NCBI GenBank assembly: GCA_918807975.1
Contig: OU964932.1
Span: 868,001 to 932,000, forward strand
Direction of reading: 5' to 3'
Length of the DNA: 64,000 nucleotides
DNA from: Aplidium turbinatum
Taxonomy: Eukaryota > Chordata > Ascidiacea > Aplousobranchia > Polyclinidae
Of the stretch, positions 22,843-33,989 are shown piece by piece; position 1 is the first letter of the stretch, and every line of letters starts with the position of its first letter. The notes beneath the pieces were generated by a model, which was not told where the DNA came from, did not search any database, and saw only the letters and a program-made list of their open reading frames with translations. The translations under genes and the position numbers were made by a program.

Positions 22843-23669
22843 TTAAAAAATGGTAAACACCAAGTTTATATCCGTTGAAAGAGACATACTTGATGTAACT
22901 GCAATAGAAATAGAGTTATTTTTAAAAAACTGATTTTCTTGCATTTTTGGTTACTTACGCTTGGCCAAATGTTGGGATTTTGCATTAGTATTTGCTTTGT
23001 AGCCCAAATTACAGACACTGTTACTCAGATACTAGGGACGGTACAGTACGGGACGCGCAACTCCGTTGTTCCTACAACATTAGAAGGGTCAATTGCCAAT
23101 TTGACATTTTTTTTACGCTTTACTGCTGGCTTGCTTTCAATTAAAAACCTTAAATTACTTTAAAACCAACTTCACTCTTCTTATATAACCCATAAAAAGT
23201 AAAATATTTTGTAAATTAAAAAAAACGTAACCCTTCTAGTGTTGCGGATAAGCCAAAAGCGGATGAAGCTTCGCATCCCTATGATCTACAATCCCAACTC
23301 AGATACTCCTACACAAATGGTATCAGCCTCTACTCCAATTATAAACTATCAAGTTAAGGCTTGTGTGGGAAAAATAGCTTATAGATAAGAACAAACACAT
23401 CAAGCAAAATCAATGGAATTCTCACAATTCACATTAACTTACTCATTCTTTACATTAAACTTGTAGTTTTGCTGGATGTCACTCAGTACCATAACAGAAT
23501 CTGTTGACTTAGACTGTTACTTCCCCGTTCTATAAATGTTTTGATTGTATGTTCTCAGATCTGCATTTTTTATGACAGCAGCTGTGTTTTTGATTCAAAG
23601 CACAATACGATTGCGGATAGACTGTTTTCTATTGATTTTTGCTTGATGTGTTTATTCTTATATATACGG

Positions 23670-24363
23670 TGTCACAATCAATGTGCAAGGCCTCGCGTCG
23701 GGCTGCTTTGCGTCTTGACAGAATGTGCTGTTTTCATTATGGAATTCTTGAGCGGTATGTTATTATCGGTCAATGACCAGTAGTAACCTCTAATTGTGAA
23801 GTCGTTGTTCTGCAACGTAATTCTAGATCATTCTGTATCTGGAACGTTCTGTTGTTTTCACAATTGCCAATATCGTTTGTCATGATGTCACAAGGTTGTT
23901 TACGAATGGACCTCTGATTACGAAATCTGTATTATGTAACAGTCCTCTACCCCTACGTGACATTCTTTAGATTTCTTTGAACTTGCTTGTTTATGCCGCT
24001 CAATGCTACGTGACCGACGATGAGTTCGTGTGATGCAACACTACGTCACCTTCTCGAAGTTACTGGACTGAACAACCAACTATATAAATAGTGGTGTAGT
24101 TTGTGTAATGGATTATTATTATTATGGTGATTATTATGAGTTGATTATGAGAGTTGTGCTATGAGTTGTGGATTGGTAGTTGATGCAGAAATTAGAGTTA
24201 TTTGAGAAGCCGTTCGTTAAAGTTCTTCAAGAAGTCAGATTATCATTTCACTAGTAGAATTATTCGACATTTAATTGACTGCTTTTCGGTTTGACCCATT
24301 AAACTACGTCATTGAACCTTTCCAAGTCTTTTTCCTGGTAAGAGATAGAAAGAAATCGTGACA
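23670..24363. mobile_element. solo LTR (fossil), 694 bp
   Basis: Ends TGTCACAATC and AATCGTGACA, forming the usual TG...CA with a short inverted match. It is flanked by the 5-bp duplication TACGG (23665-23669 and 24364-24368). No internal coding region exists, so this is the product of recombination between two LTRs. Family not determinable; probably Gypsy-like. Confidence 0.8.
24079..24092 (+). promoter_or_regulatory. TATA-box-like site of the solo LTR
   Basis: ACTATATAAATAG lies within the solo LTR, about 280 bp from its right end, the position expected of an LTR promoter core. Confidence 0.4.
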
Positions 24364-24378
24364 TACGGAATGGCCCGT

Positions 24379-24512
24379 TTCGGTGAGTCCGATCCCTTAA
24401 CGGGAGATTTTTTCAATTATTTTTTTAAATTATCGGGTACTGTAGCCTAATTATCATTGCCGTTTTAGGGTTGGGGATTAGAGGTTAGGAACACCGAATC
24501 GGACTCACCGAA
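24379..24512. mobile_element. small foldback MITE, about 134 bp
   Basis: TTCGGTGAGTCCGAT at the left pairs with ATCGGACTCACCGAA at the right. The interior is AT-rich. It is next to the solo LTR within the larger inverted-repeat element. Confidence 0.6.
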
Positions 24513-25029
24513 TAGTAGCAGACCCTTATATATATGCTATTTCAGCCCACACAAGCATTAACTTGATAGTCTATAGTTGGAGTAGAGTCTGATATCATTT
24601 GTGTAGGAGTATCTGAGTAACAGTGTCCATAATTTGGGCTACAAAGCAAATACTAATGCAAAATCCCAACATTTGACCAAGTGCAAACAACCAAAAATGC
24701 AAGAAAATTAGTTTTTTTTAAAATAACTCTATTTTTATTGCAGTTACATCTAACATGTCTCTTAGAACAGATAGAAACTTGGTGTTTGCCATTCTTTTAC
24801 AGTAGTCGTACCATACCATACCAAGTCACCACAGAGAAAAAAACAGATCCTTCCCACCCAGAGTGACGTCACAGAGGTGTTGCCGTTTTTTTATTTTCGC
24901 AATTGAATGACTGCCAGATTCGCCGAAAGTGAACGAATGTTTTCAAGCGTGTAACTTAGTAACCTGTGGTTTCTAGCACTAGTTGCAACGTTTATCTGAT
25001 GAAATTGAAAGTAAACGCAACAACAAACA

Positions 25030-25095
25030 GGATGGTTTATTGCTTCACTGACGTTTCGCGCACCATGACAATACGCATCGTCAGAGCGAATAACA
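25030..25095 (-). ncRNA. hammerhead-ribozyme-like motif of a Penelope-like element
   Basis: The minus strand reads TTCGCT, CTGACGA, a hairpin, GAAAC, GTC, then AGTGAA. CTGACGA fits the CUGANGA core, GAAAC-GUC gives the second core half with a very short stem III, and TTCGCT pairs with AGTGAA (one G-U) as stem I, extended by TTAT/ATAA beyond a bulge. Stem II is weak (GCGTA with TGCGC, one extra T). Penelope-like retroelements are known to carry minimal type I hammerheads of this form. Confidence 0.6.
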
Positions 25096-25127
25096 TACAA
25101 AATAAAATTTCACAAGGTTATACGCTG

Positions 25128-25420
25128 AAGAGCGATTGAAGGCAAGAAAAAATAAAACGTCCAATATTTAAAAAATTTTGCTAATGATGTGTGAGCGGTT
25201 ACTTTCCACGTTAAATTACGTAAAAAATTCCAACAATAAACACAAAATTCGAAGCATTAACGACAGACAGAAAAAATGCAATTGAAGGCAAGAAAAATAG
25301 AACACAGTATTTTAAAGATTGGCTAATTATGTGTGGTTACTTTCGACGTTAAAATACGTAAAAAACTTTCAACAATAAACATACATTCGAAGCAGTAAAG
25401 ACCACTAGAAATTCGAGACA
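25128..25420. repeat. two tandem units of about 147 bp
   Basis: The unit beginning GCGATTGAAGGCAAGAAAAA at about 25131 recurs as GCAATTGAAGGCAAGAAAAA at about 25278. Shared blocks include GTGTGAGCGGTTACTTTC/GTGTGGTTACTTTC and AACAATAAACA. Adjacent to the hammerhead-like motif; probably Penelope-like terminal repeats. Confidence 0.6.
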
Positions 25421-25863
25421 AAATCAAATTATAATAACGTTGTTTAAGTAGGCTAGAAACGATAATTGTCCTGATGAACGCCCAGACTTTTCAGTATTTA
25501 GTAACCTGTTGATGTTTTTTACGATTTGCTGGTCAGGGAAGTTTGTTAGTGTCATCTTTTTGGTATCTTAGGTGAATTAAGCGAATTTATTTACCTGTCA
25601 GAGGCCCTTCAAGTACACACATTTCCATTGTATTTGGTGGTATATTCGAACCTTTTGCCATGTCTTATTGTCTACATAGCAAATTAAAATCGAAAAACAA
25701 TTGCTATGCAGTTCTAATTCACAAAATGGACAGTATAACTTGTAATGTATAGTATGTATGAGTGCCTAAATTTGTATGTCGTGGGAGATATCTAAAACTT
25801 ATTCAAACGTTTTCAATTTTTTACATTGTGTTTTGGTGATATATTGGCTACTTTTGCCATATC

Positions 25864-26125
25864 TCATCATCATTTTGTTCCTTCCTCGTATTGAGGGTTG
25901 GTCACAATGCTCTTGTTCTCGACCATGAGATGTGCGTACTGCACTTTCATAAGTTAATTTTGTCCATTTTGTGATGTTTGTTGTCCAAATCGTTTTGGTC
26001 GGCCTTTATTTCTTTTACCGTTTATCTTCCCTACTATTAATGATCTTTGTAACGAGTTTTGCCTTATTGTGTGTCCGAAATACTTCAATTTTCTTAGTTT
26101 GACTATTTGTAAGAGAATTTTGCTT
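25864..26125 (-). pseudogene. RTE-like LINE 3' end, truncated copy
   Basis: Nearly the same sequence as 34613-34870, including TTTTGTTCCTTCCTCGTAT and CATAAGTTAATTTTGTCC, ending with a run of ATC repeats. The reverse strand encodes the tail GKINGKR-like segment. It is a 5'-truncated insertion of the family that occupies 34613-40457. Confidence 0.75.
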
Positions 26126-27705
26126 TATCTAGCTAATCAAAATTGAAGAAAAAAATTTTTTTTTGCCATTTTTGATACATCCTGTGATAGTTCGGCTTAG
26201 TTTGTATCAGAAGAACAGATATTATTTGATTTAATCAAAAGGAAACATATTGAAATATTCTTTTTATTTTGCACATATTTTCAAGCAAGTGATGCAACTG
26301 CTTATAGAAAAAAATGACGTTTGTATTTGTGCTAAAACATGCAAAAATTGTTTATTGCAGCTGTTTAAAACTATAACTGTGACAATTTAATAAACTGTTA
26401 TTCGATAAGGTCTCGTATCATGTGTCGTCACTGTTTTTGCACGACTGTCACAAGTTTCTGGTTCACAACACACCAAATCTAATTTAGTATGAATAACAGA
26501 ATGAAAACAACTGACCATTAACTGGCGAAACATATAGCCGAACACTTGATAGCCATGGCAATCAGAAAATAAATTATCAACGCACGACTTCCACTGTTCT
26601 GAGAGCAGGCCAAGTAAACCTAGAAATTTCTAGAAAAAATGTAAAAAGTAAATGAATGTGTGACTGTGCAGTGTGCATAAACCATCTAAAATACGCTTAT
26701 TATGTTTTGATTCGATGGACACCACATTGCACAATTTGTGGATAAACAACAAAAACAGGACAATTACTAAATATGCATCACTAAATTTAAAAATCTTGGT
26801 ATCCCTTGCTGGGCCAAATTCTGTCTGGGAATTATCTGACCGGCGGTTCTCAAGTGTTACTAGACTTATAAGACTCATCGTGTGCCATCAACCTATCCTA
26901 CAACAATATCTGACATAGGCAACTACAAAGTGTGAAGAAGCACGTTTGTTGTTTTGGCACATTTTACCATGTGAGGAGTTGACTCTCTGGGATGTGCGGC
27001 GTTTGAGCGCTTGAGCAACACGTGCGCTTGAGCAACACATTTCACCGACAGCTTTCCATTTAGGGTACTGGTTCCCAAAGTGGGCGGTTCCCAAACTTCA
27101 TCATCGGTACTGCAACTGACAAGTTTCAATAATGGTTAGGGAGCGTTCATTACTGACGTCAACCACTTTTTGGCCATTCCTCTTGGGAGGTCTTCGTTTG
27201 TTCCTTTCAGAGGAGTTTCTCTTAAGCTTCAACATAAACCGTGACGCCACAAAGTAACTACCGGTACTTAAATGATATAGGTACCACTGTTCCAAACGGC
27301 TAAACTTTCGCTACCGTCGCCCACATGGTCTCGCCCAAGAGGATTTCGCCCAGTGTCACGTACCGTTTTATTATGTTATTTACCGTACCGTTCCAGTGAT
27401 GTGACAATGCTTCTGGATAACAAATGAGACCGCCTTAACATACCGTATAGTCAAGATTTTCGCTAGTGATTTTCACCTCAAAAAGTAGGGGTCGACTGAT
27501 ACACAAGGGACAAAACTTTGTCTCCATTACAGTTCCTTTGCATGACATGTGCGTATCACTCACTATTGGTTTGCGTCAGCAATTGCCGAAATGATCAAGT
27601 AATATAATAAATTGTGTGAGAAAAAAAGTGCCGTGCAAACCTCTAACACCTGTTGATTACAGAAATCAGTCAGCAAATCAATCACTTTCTTCGTTGAATC
27701 AATGC
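26126..27705. other. no gene recognised
   Basis: Several short frames on both strands (for example the 82-residue frame at 26878-26630) lack domains and credible splice sites. No repeats were identified except scattered ACCGGTAC palindromes. Confidence 0.4.
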
Positions 27706-27713
27706 CTGTAAAC

Positions 27714-28513
27714 TAGGGGTTCCGGACCTGTTTACAATCTCGTACCACGTGGACGCTCTGTACTGCCAAGCGTACCACTTCTTGCAGAACAACAACTTTG
27801 ATCGAGTCACATTTTATTCAGAAGAAAAATATCGGAGTACTAAAATAACACTAAAGCACCACGACTAAATTTAATGAGATGTTTGTTTACTGTCCACCAA
27901 TTGGTCGATGTGCGGTGTAAATTTGCTAACAGCGCAACGAAAGTCATTTCCGGGAGCATCTAGTCGGTTTCGATTTGACTTGATGTTCATCATGACTGAA
28001 AACCCCTGCTCTCAATTCAGGCATTCTCACGTGGAACTGAAACTCAGTAGCTGTGGAACAGCATGGGAAGCTATCGTTGAATATTAAGAGGCTATACTGA
28101 GTCAGAAGTTTATTGGAGAACATTCCTTGTAACTGTTGTTGAACATTTTATTCCGATCTAATTTTAGCTTACAACTAGCATTATGCAACGTTATTTGCAG
28201 CTTAAGCTATAAAACAGTAGCAATCATTTGACATAATTAACGCCTACTGTCCTACAGCGTTGTACAGCTTTTCAAAGCAACTGTGTTCCTTGTTGACAAT
28301 TGACATGACCTGTATTTTGAAGACCGTAATGATACGAAACAACAAGAATAGCTACGTAACAATAAGAATAGGCTTCGGGAATTTTTTTTTGTACAAAACC
28401 AGATAAACAAAATATATAGCAGTGAATCCAGGTTTTTGTAAAAAAACGGAAGCTACCCCCGTACCACCTGAAAAACCTCTAGTGGTACGCATACCACAGG
28501 TTGGGAACTCCTG
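27714..28513. mobile_element. hAT-type non-autonomous element, 800 bp
   Basis: Ends TAGGGGTTCCGGACCTG (first base probably C originally) and CAGGTTGGGAACTCCTG. Flanked by CTGTAAAC (27706-27713) and CTGTAGAC (28514-28521), an 8-bp duplication with one change. Subterminal GTACCAC blocks recur. A second copy, in the opposite orientation, is at 54891-56996. About 300 bp in the middle (about 28040-28340) is absent from that copy. Confidence 0.78.
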
Positions 28514-28521
28514 CTGTAGAC

Positions 28522-28935
28522 ATAGCAAAATGTGCGATAAAGACTGCCGCCACATTTTTGTTACGGCACCAAGATACATGAAGTTAGTAGTAATATGTGA
28601 GAATTAAATCAAAAACTGATAAAAAAATGTTTAAATAATCTTGACAGCAGACATAAACATTACAGCTTTGCCATTTTCAACATTTATTCACAGGAGGCTA
28701 TTTGATTTTTGGGCCGAAAACGTCACACAATTCAACAATGGTTAAGCAGGTTACTGTTAAACGTTGCTGTTTACTTGTGCAATGTGCATCTGATAACAAA
28801 AAATCTGTTCTTCAAAACCATAATTGATCTCACAGTGGAAGATTCATTAGTGAATTGTGCATATTATTTATCTGGTTTACTTTTATTGTGATAAATAGTA
28901 GTTAATACAATTTTGGTAAAGAGGTCACTTTCTTC
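28522..28935. other. no gene recognised
   Basis: A 60-residue plus-strand frame at 28709-28891 has no recognisable domain. Confidence 0.35.
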
Positions 28936-29534
28936 AACCACAGACATATACAACCAAGCAACCACACGGCATTTAACATAATCGATTAAAATTGAACATA
29001 AACTATAAGCTACAAACGTTTTCGGCCATACACACGTTAGCCCTTATCAAGTAACAAAAAATAACTGCTTATCATATCTACAAAGAAAATGAATAACTGA
29101 TCTAAACACTGAATTGAAAAACGAAATGCAAAATGAAACGGCAGAACATAGGAGAAAGGCACATCACATGGCGTTTAAATTACACCAGGCAAAGACGCAT
29201 CATATGACGTATCAAGAAAAGACGTTGACTTTCTTATCTACTCAACGTCTTTTCTTGATACGTCATATGATGCGTCTTTGCCTGGTGTAATTTAAACGCC
29301 ATGTGATGTGCCTTTCTCCTATGTTCTGCCGTTTCATTTTGCATTTCGTTTTTCAATTCAGTGTTTAGATCAGTTATTCATTTTCTTTGTAGATATGATA
29401 AGCAGTTATTTTTTGTTACTTGATAAGGGCTAACGTGTGTATGGCCGAAAACGTTTGTAGCTTATAGTTTATGTTCAATTTTAATCGATTATGTTAAATG
29501 TCGTGTGGTTGCTTGGTTGTATATGTCTGTGGTT
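28936..29534. repeat. near-perfect palindrome, two 293-bp arms around a 13-bp spacer
   Basis: The arm 28936-29228 and the arm 29242-29534 are reverse complements with about one mismatch seen by eye, separated by 29229-29241. The right arm contains GATAAGGGCTAACGTGTG then GGCCGAAAACGTTTG, a degenerate hammerhead-like order of blocks as found in Penelope-like terminal repeats. A diverged piece of the same repeat lies at 31880-32020. Probably a head-to-head pair of Penelope-like ends or a snap-back copy. Confidence 0.85.
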
Positions 29535-29799
29535 AAATAGTAGTTGGCGTCTATTTATCGATATCCAACTGTGATGTTTCTGTTTTGTGCTTGTGGTTTA
29601 TCGACTGTTAGTAACACAGTGTTGGTTGGGGCAGCTCGCTGTATGTCAATATCAATACTTAGATGAACCACCGAATGACAGTGCCAGGAATAAGCTAATC
29701 GACTTCTACAAAAGAGAATAAAAATATCACTGATTTTCAGCAAAAAAGTAAGGGTTGACCTGTACATGAGGTCAGCCTGTACTTGAGTATACACTAGTA

Positions 29800-31399
29800 C
29801 AGTGGTTCCCAACTCGTTTTTAAGGCGACCCATTTTTAAAAAAAATTCAGTTTGGTAAGATCTTGTGACCCAAGAAAATTGTCGTAATATTTTAAAAGCC
29901 ATATAAGATTGTGTTGCAAACAAACAGCACTACAAAAGCAGTAACTTTTCCCGAAAATAATATGTTTATCAAATCACTAATGAGATAGCTGTGCTGGCTT
30001 GCTGTCAACGAGTTTTTGAAATCGAGGCATTATTTTGCTTAGGCATAGCCGCATGTCGGCTTTAACTTCCAGCCGGTTTCGCTGTTCAGTTTTCAATACA
30101 CACATGGCGCTAAATCCACTCTTACAAAACCAAGTTGTTGCAAATGGAATCTGTGTTTGAATCCCTAATTGTGAAACTGTGGGATACACTTTGTAGGCCT
30201 ACATGGAAGCCCAAAAGTGGATGTTTGCAGAATCTTTGGGGTAGGCTATTTGTCTTTGAAGGACGCAAAAGAAATACGGTTTGCTACTTCTGTCGTTATG
30301 TCCATAAACTGTTCTGCGACATGGATGGAAAGTTGAGGCAGATCTTTTCCAACATATAGATCAATTATCCAATCATTTTGGTTATTAAGTGTTAGAGAAT
30401 AGAGATTCTCCATAGTAGTGCACAAACTTTTCCAGGTGTCTAATTATTATCGTTTGCTTAATATCAACTTCATTGCCACAGATATATTGCGTTAGCTGAG
30501 GAAATATATCGTACTCATCTCTGGTGACATAACTTTTCCAGAATATGCGATTTTTGTGTTAAGCAGAAACTTTTGCGGCGCGATCAATCACATATATAAA
30601 ATTAGAGAATTCAGAGAGTCAAATATATCGGCAAGGTAAGCAACTTTTGTCTTGAAATCTTCTTACAAAAACTTCTCGGCTAATCTCACAAGTTCTGTTG
30701 CCTCAGGAAGATAGCAATCTCCTCTCGCAAATTACAAACTTGCTTCAGGACACGACCTCGTGACAACTATCGCACTTCTGTGTGCTTGATAATAATCAGA
30801 ATCCACAAAGACGAAAACAAATGCCGATTTAGTAGACTTGTTTTGATGAAGTTTACACACTTCACATCATTCAACACTTCGTGCAGTTCTTGAGACAGCT
30901 TTTTTGCAGCAAAGGCCTCTCTGTGGAGAAAGCAATAAATCCATACAGCACTTGGGGCTTTGTCTTTGATGCGTTTTACCACACCAGACTATGCGTGGTC
31001 CAACGTGTGGAAAACTTTGTCATAGTTTGTCCGACATAGCGTTCGTGACATATAGTGCACGTTACAATATATATCCCGTAACTTTGTCAAGTTAATTTAT
31101 GTTTGAGACTGAAATTTTTTTTGGGTTTACATTTAATAATAATAATAACAATAATAAAAGCGAAAATTGCTAAAACTTCTTGCACTACGATCATGCTACA
31201 AAGCTTTCCGATGTCTCAACATGAAACGCTTCATGACTTGTGTTTATATTTTCCAGTTTTGTGATCGATCTCTTCACGTTTTAAATTTTTTTTTGTTTTT
31301 TTTTTCGCCCAAGATACAATATGCCTGAAAAACAAGCGACCCAAAAAAATTATCAGGCGACCCAACTTTGGGTCGCGACCCATGAGTTGGGAACCACTG
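29800..31399. mobile_element. hAT-Charlie-like transposon, 1600 bp
   Basis: Ends CAGTGGTTCCCAACTCG and GAGTTGGGAACCACTG, flanked by a perfect 8-bp duplication CACTAGTA (29792-29799 and 31400-31407). Both ends contain GCGACCCA blocks. The interior holds the C-terminal half of a transposase on the minus strand. Without its N-terminal half it could not move alone. Confidence 0.9.
29977..31000 (-). pseudogene. hAT-Charlie-like transposase, C-terminal half
   Basis: The minus-strand piece at 30982-30767 has APSAVWIYCFLHREAFAAKK and NFIKTSLLNRHLFSSL, ending HTEVR. The piece at 30189-29977 has PFATTWFCKSGFSAM, LEVKADMRLCLSKIMPRF and PAQLSH, the hAT C-terminal dimerisation region. This is the pattern of ZBED5/SCAND3-like proteins, which derive from such transposases. 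The CFLH and RW blocks correspond to those of the fuller gene at 59911-61836. Frame changes lie between the pieces. Confidence 0.78.
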
Positions 31400-31407
31400 C
31401 ACTAGTA

Positions 31408-32157
31408 TACACTATACACGGTAGTTAAACGAGGAAACTTAATATTGTTTTATTCCCATATATAAAACATTTAAAGTGGGTTATTACTTTCAGCTTAAAT
31501 CTAGGACTCCCTCTTGCTTGTGTTCAAATGTCATGTACAAGTTCACTTGTTTGCATCACGCGAACTGTACATACATTGGTATGTCCCCACGGCATTTGGC
31601 CACGAGAGTGAGAAGCACTTATATTTAACTAACTTGAACAGAAAAAGTGCCATTAAAGACCATATTCAAATTGCCTATCATGTATTGTTCAAACAACAAA
31701 CCATCCTTGGAATGTTTTAGAGTTGTGGGTAAATGTTTCACTAAATTTGACACTAAAATCCACGAGGGTCGCTCATAAAATCGCCAGGATATCGTCATTA
31801 TCCTGCAATCCTCGCCGTAATACGCATGTGCTTGCCGTAGGGGCTTCCTATCTGCTTAACGGGCTTTTGTATTTTCTTAATTCATCATATGAATATGATG
31901 CATTTTGGCCTCGCGGAATTAACCGCCACAAAATGTGCCTTTCTCCCCTGCTTTGCCGTTTCATTCTTATGCAATCTTTCAATTCATTGTGTAGATCAGT
32001 TATTTATTGTTCATGTGAAATGTGAAACATGTGAAACTTCCAAGGTAAAGTTTTAAAAGAGAGCTTTTCAGCCCGAGGTTAAAGAAACATTCTACAACAT
32101 CATTTAAAATTACCAACTAATAAATAAACCAGATCATTTTAAACAGCAAGTACTCAC
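31408..32157. other. no gene; Penelope-like relic at 31880-32020
   Basis: TGTGCCTTTCTCC, GCCGTTTCATT and GTAGATCAGTTAT near 31940-32005 match the palindrome arm at about 29300-29375 with many differences. A 68-residue frame at 31514-31720 has no recognisable domain. Confidence 0.45.
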
Positions 32158-32447
32158 TGAAAGCAGATCGATATCCTTGACTTTGTTTAAAAGTGGCACC
32201 AACAACAATATGATCCTGTTGGAATACTTTTCATCCTTTTCCATCTTAAACATGCTATGCAGCAGATTGAGTAGTTGTTCCAAGCCACAAGGGTTGGACA
32301 AACCTCCTTTAATTGCCATTGCGCATCGTTCCTGTAAGATTGATGCCACACAACAGTGGTTTGTGTTGAATTGAAGAAGCTGTGAGTGGCTTAAACATAG
32401 TGCTAACATTGTGCAGTGGTTTCCAACACCAACAGCCATTAAACATG
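32158..32447 (-). CDS. candidate host-gene exon, 290 bp
   Basis: Minus-strand exon bounded by an AG acceptor (GATAAG) at 32448-32449 and a GTGAGT donor at 32157-32152. It is open throughout: C-L-M-A-V-G-V-G-N-H, then LCLSHSQLLQFNTNH, QERCAMAIKGGLSNPCGLEQ and NRIILLLVPLLNKVKDIDLLS. It enters in phase 1 and leaves in phase 0. The leucine-rich helical pattern would suit an ARM/HEAT-type helical repeat protein, but I do not recognise the gene. No transposase or reverse-transcriptase motif is present. The upstream exon at 42956-43090 ends in phase 0, so at least one further exon must lie between them. Confidence 0.5.
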
Positions 32448-32933
32448 CTTATCAGAACACAAGTTATGGGATGGATAATCTGGCTAAGATCACATTGTGA
32501 TATACTTTGTCATTCAATTGCATTAACGTAGTTGGGCTTTTAATAGAATTTAATGCCTTTTGATAAAGAAGAGGGTACTATGAACATTAGGATGGATTGC
32601 TTAATTCTGAAATCAAGTTTAGTAGTTGCACAAAAGGTGTGAATACATTAAAAAAACAAGCTTAAAGTGATCCTAAATTCAACACAGTAAACATATCCAC
32701 TGCCACCACAACCTTTTTTCACTCACACATTCTTAAGCTTTTGTAAAATTTTGGCAGCACATCTGGATTAACAATGTCATTTAAAATACAAAAACGGAAA
32801 ATCATTTTCTGGTTTATATTGAAAATATGTTTGCGCTGAGTTGATGAAAACAATGCCTGTAAAATTTGATTTACAGTTTTCGAACAGCCTTTGAAAGTTT
32901 TGTATTTCTTTTAAGCATGGTTAGGCAGTGTAC
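32448..32933. other. intron-like DNA, nothing recognised
   Basis: AT-rich, no frames of note. Confidence 0.4.
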
Positions 32934-33285
32934 GGTCGATTGGTCGACAGACATTTGGTCGACAGGACGTTAGGTCGACAGAATGATTCATTTTAGGATT
33001 AGGGTTAGAGTTAGGGTTAAAGTTAGTTAACTAACCCTAAAATAAATCGTTCTGTCGACCTAACGTCCTGTCGACCAAACGTCCTGTCGACCAAATGTCT
33101 GTCGACCAATGGTCCTGTCAACCAACACAGAATGATTCATTTTAGGATTAGGGTTAGAGTTAGGGTTAAAGTTAGTTAACTAACCCTAACCCTAAAATAA
33201 ATCGTTCTGTCGACCTAACGTCCTGTCGACCAAACGTCCTGTCGACCAAATGTCTGTCGACCAATTGTCCTGTCAACCAACTGAC
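32934..33285. repeat. foldback repeat with TTAGGG-like core, partly duplicated
   Basis: GGTCGACAG units (TTTGGTCGACAGGACGTTAG) lead into TTAGGATTAGGGTTAGAG, then a GTTAACTAACCCTAA palindrome centre, then the inverse GTCGACC units. After a single arm-loop-arm structure (32934-33115) the loop and right arm are repeated (33122-33285). The core is short and inverted, so this is a MITE-like foldback and not telomere DNA. Confidence 0.7.
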
Positions 33286-33434
33286 CGGGTACCTGGTTAG
33301 GCATTGGTTGCTTTTGGTCAATCGCAAAGATGAAAAAAATTGTTTAGACAAATAGTGGGTGCATGCTGCATGGTGGAGCAGAATTTTAACAACTGCTTCC
33401 AAATTTTAATTTTCATATTTTTGTCAACACAAAC

Positions 33435-33535
33435 TCAAAATAGAAACACAAAACTACGCAACAAATTAAGTATCGGAAGTTTTCGACATCACAAGATGTC
33501 CTCTTCAGGAATAATATACATACTTACAACTTAAC
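33435..33535 (-). repeat. Penelope-like end with hammerhead-like hairpin
   Basis: The minus strand reads CTGAAGA, G, GACATC, TTGT, GATGTC, GAAAAC, TTCC. CTGAAGA fits the CUGANGA core and the six-base stem II is perfect. The second core half (GAAAAC-UUC) is imperfect. Confidence 0.5.
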
Positions 33536-33729
33536 TACATCTGAATAAAATACAATGGTTAACTAAATCTATAAACAGGAAAAGACAAAAACTGCACAGT
33601 ACTTCTGACTAGCTCAAACTCAACAATATAGGTTCCATGAGAATCAAAGGTACCGGTAACTGCATCAAAAGGTGTTAAGCAGGTGTTATGCCTATGGTTC
33701 AACAAGACAAACTCTCTACCGAAGCTCTA

Positions 33730-33949
33730 TTAATTAGATATATCTAAAAAATATTGTATCTACCCAAACTAAAAATATTTTTGGAAAAATTGCGTTTTTG
33801 ACCCCATTTTTCGATTTTTGAGCCCCATGAGGAAGCTGAAGACAATTTGTTACGAATCTCAAATTTTGTCATAAGTTTTTTCTCACTCATTGGCACCATT
33901 TCCCCACTACCCCGGAAGATAAAAAAAAATTCAAAAACGAGCCACCCTA
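33730..33949. repeat. TAGGGTGG-type terminal repeat, block 1
   Basis: 220 bp ending CGAGCCACCCTA at 33949, followed by CTGTTCAC (33950-33957). Near-identical to 41571-41791 in the same orientation. Confidence 0.75.
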
Positions 33950-33989
33950 CTGTTCACCAGGCATTTATTTAAATGAAAATTCTTGAAAT

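Larger units (their letters stand above)
22843..24803. mobile_element. long inverted-repeat DNA element with inserts
   Basis: The left arm (about 22843-23035, then 23290-23385) matches the right arm (about 24535-24803) in inverted orientation. For example, GGTAAACACCAAGTTTATAT pairs with the reverse of AGAAACTTGGTGTTTGCC, and TTTGTAGCCCAAATTA with TAATTTGGGCTACAAA. About 250 bp of the left arm (23036-23289) has no partner. The interior contains a solo LTR and a small foldback MITE. No transposase was seen, so it is non-autonomous. Confidence 0.65.

Noticed and set aside
32990-33200. Internal telomere repeat
   Set aside because: Only a few TTAGG(G)-like units, interspersed and inverted within a foldback; not an array.
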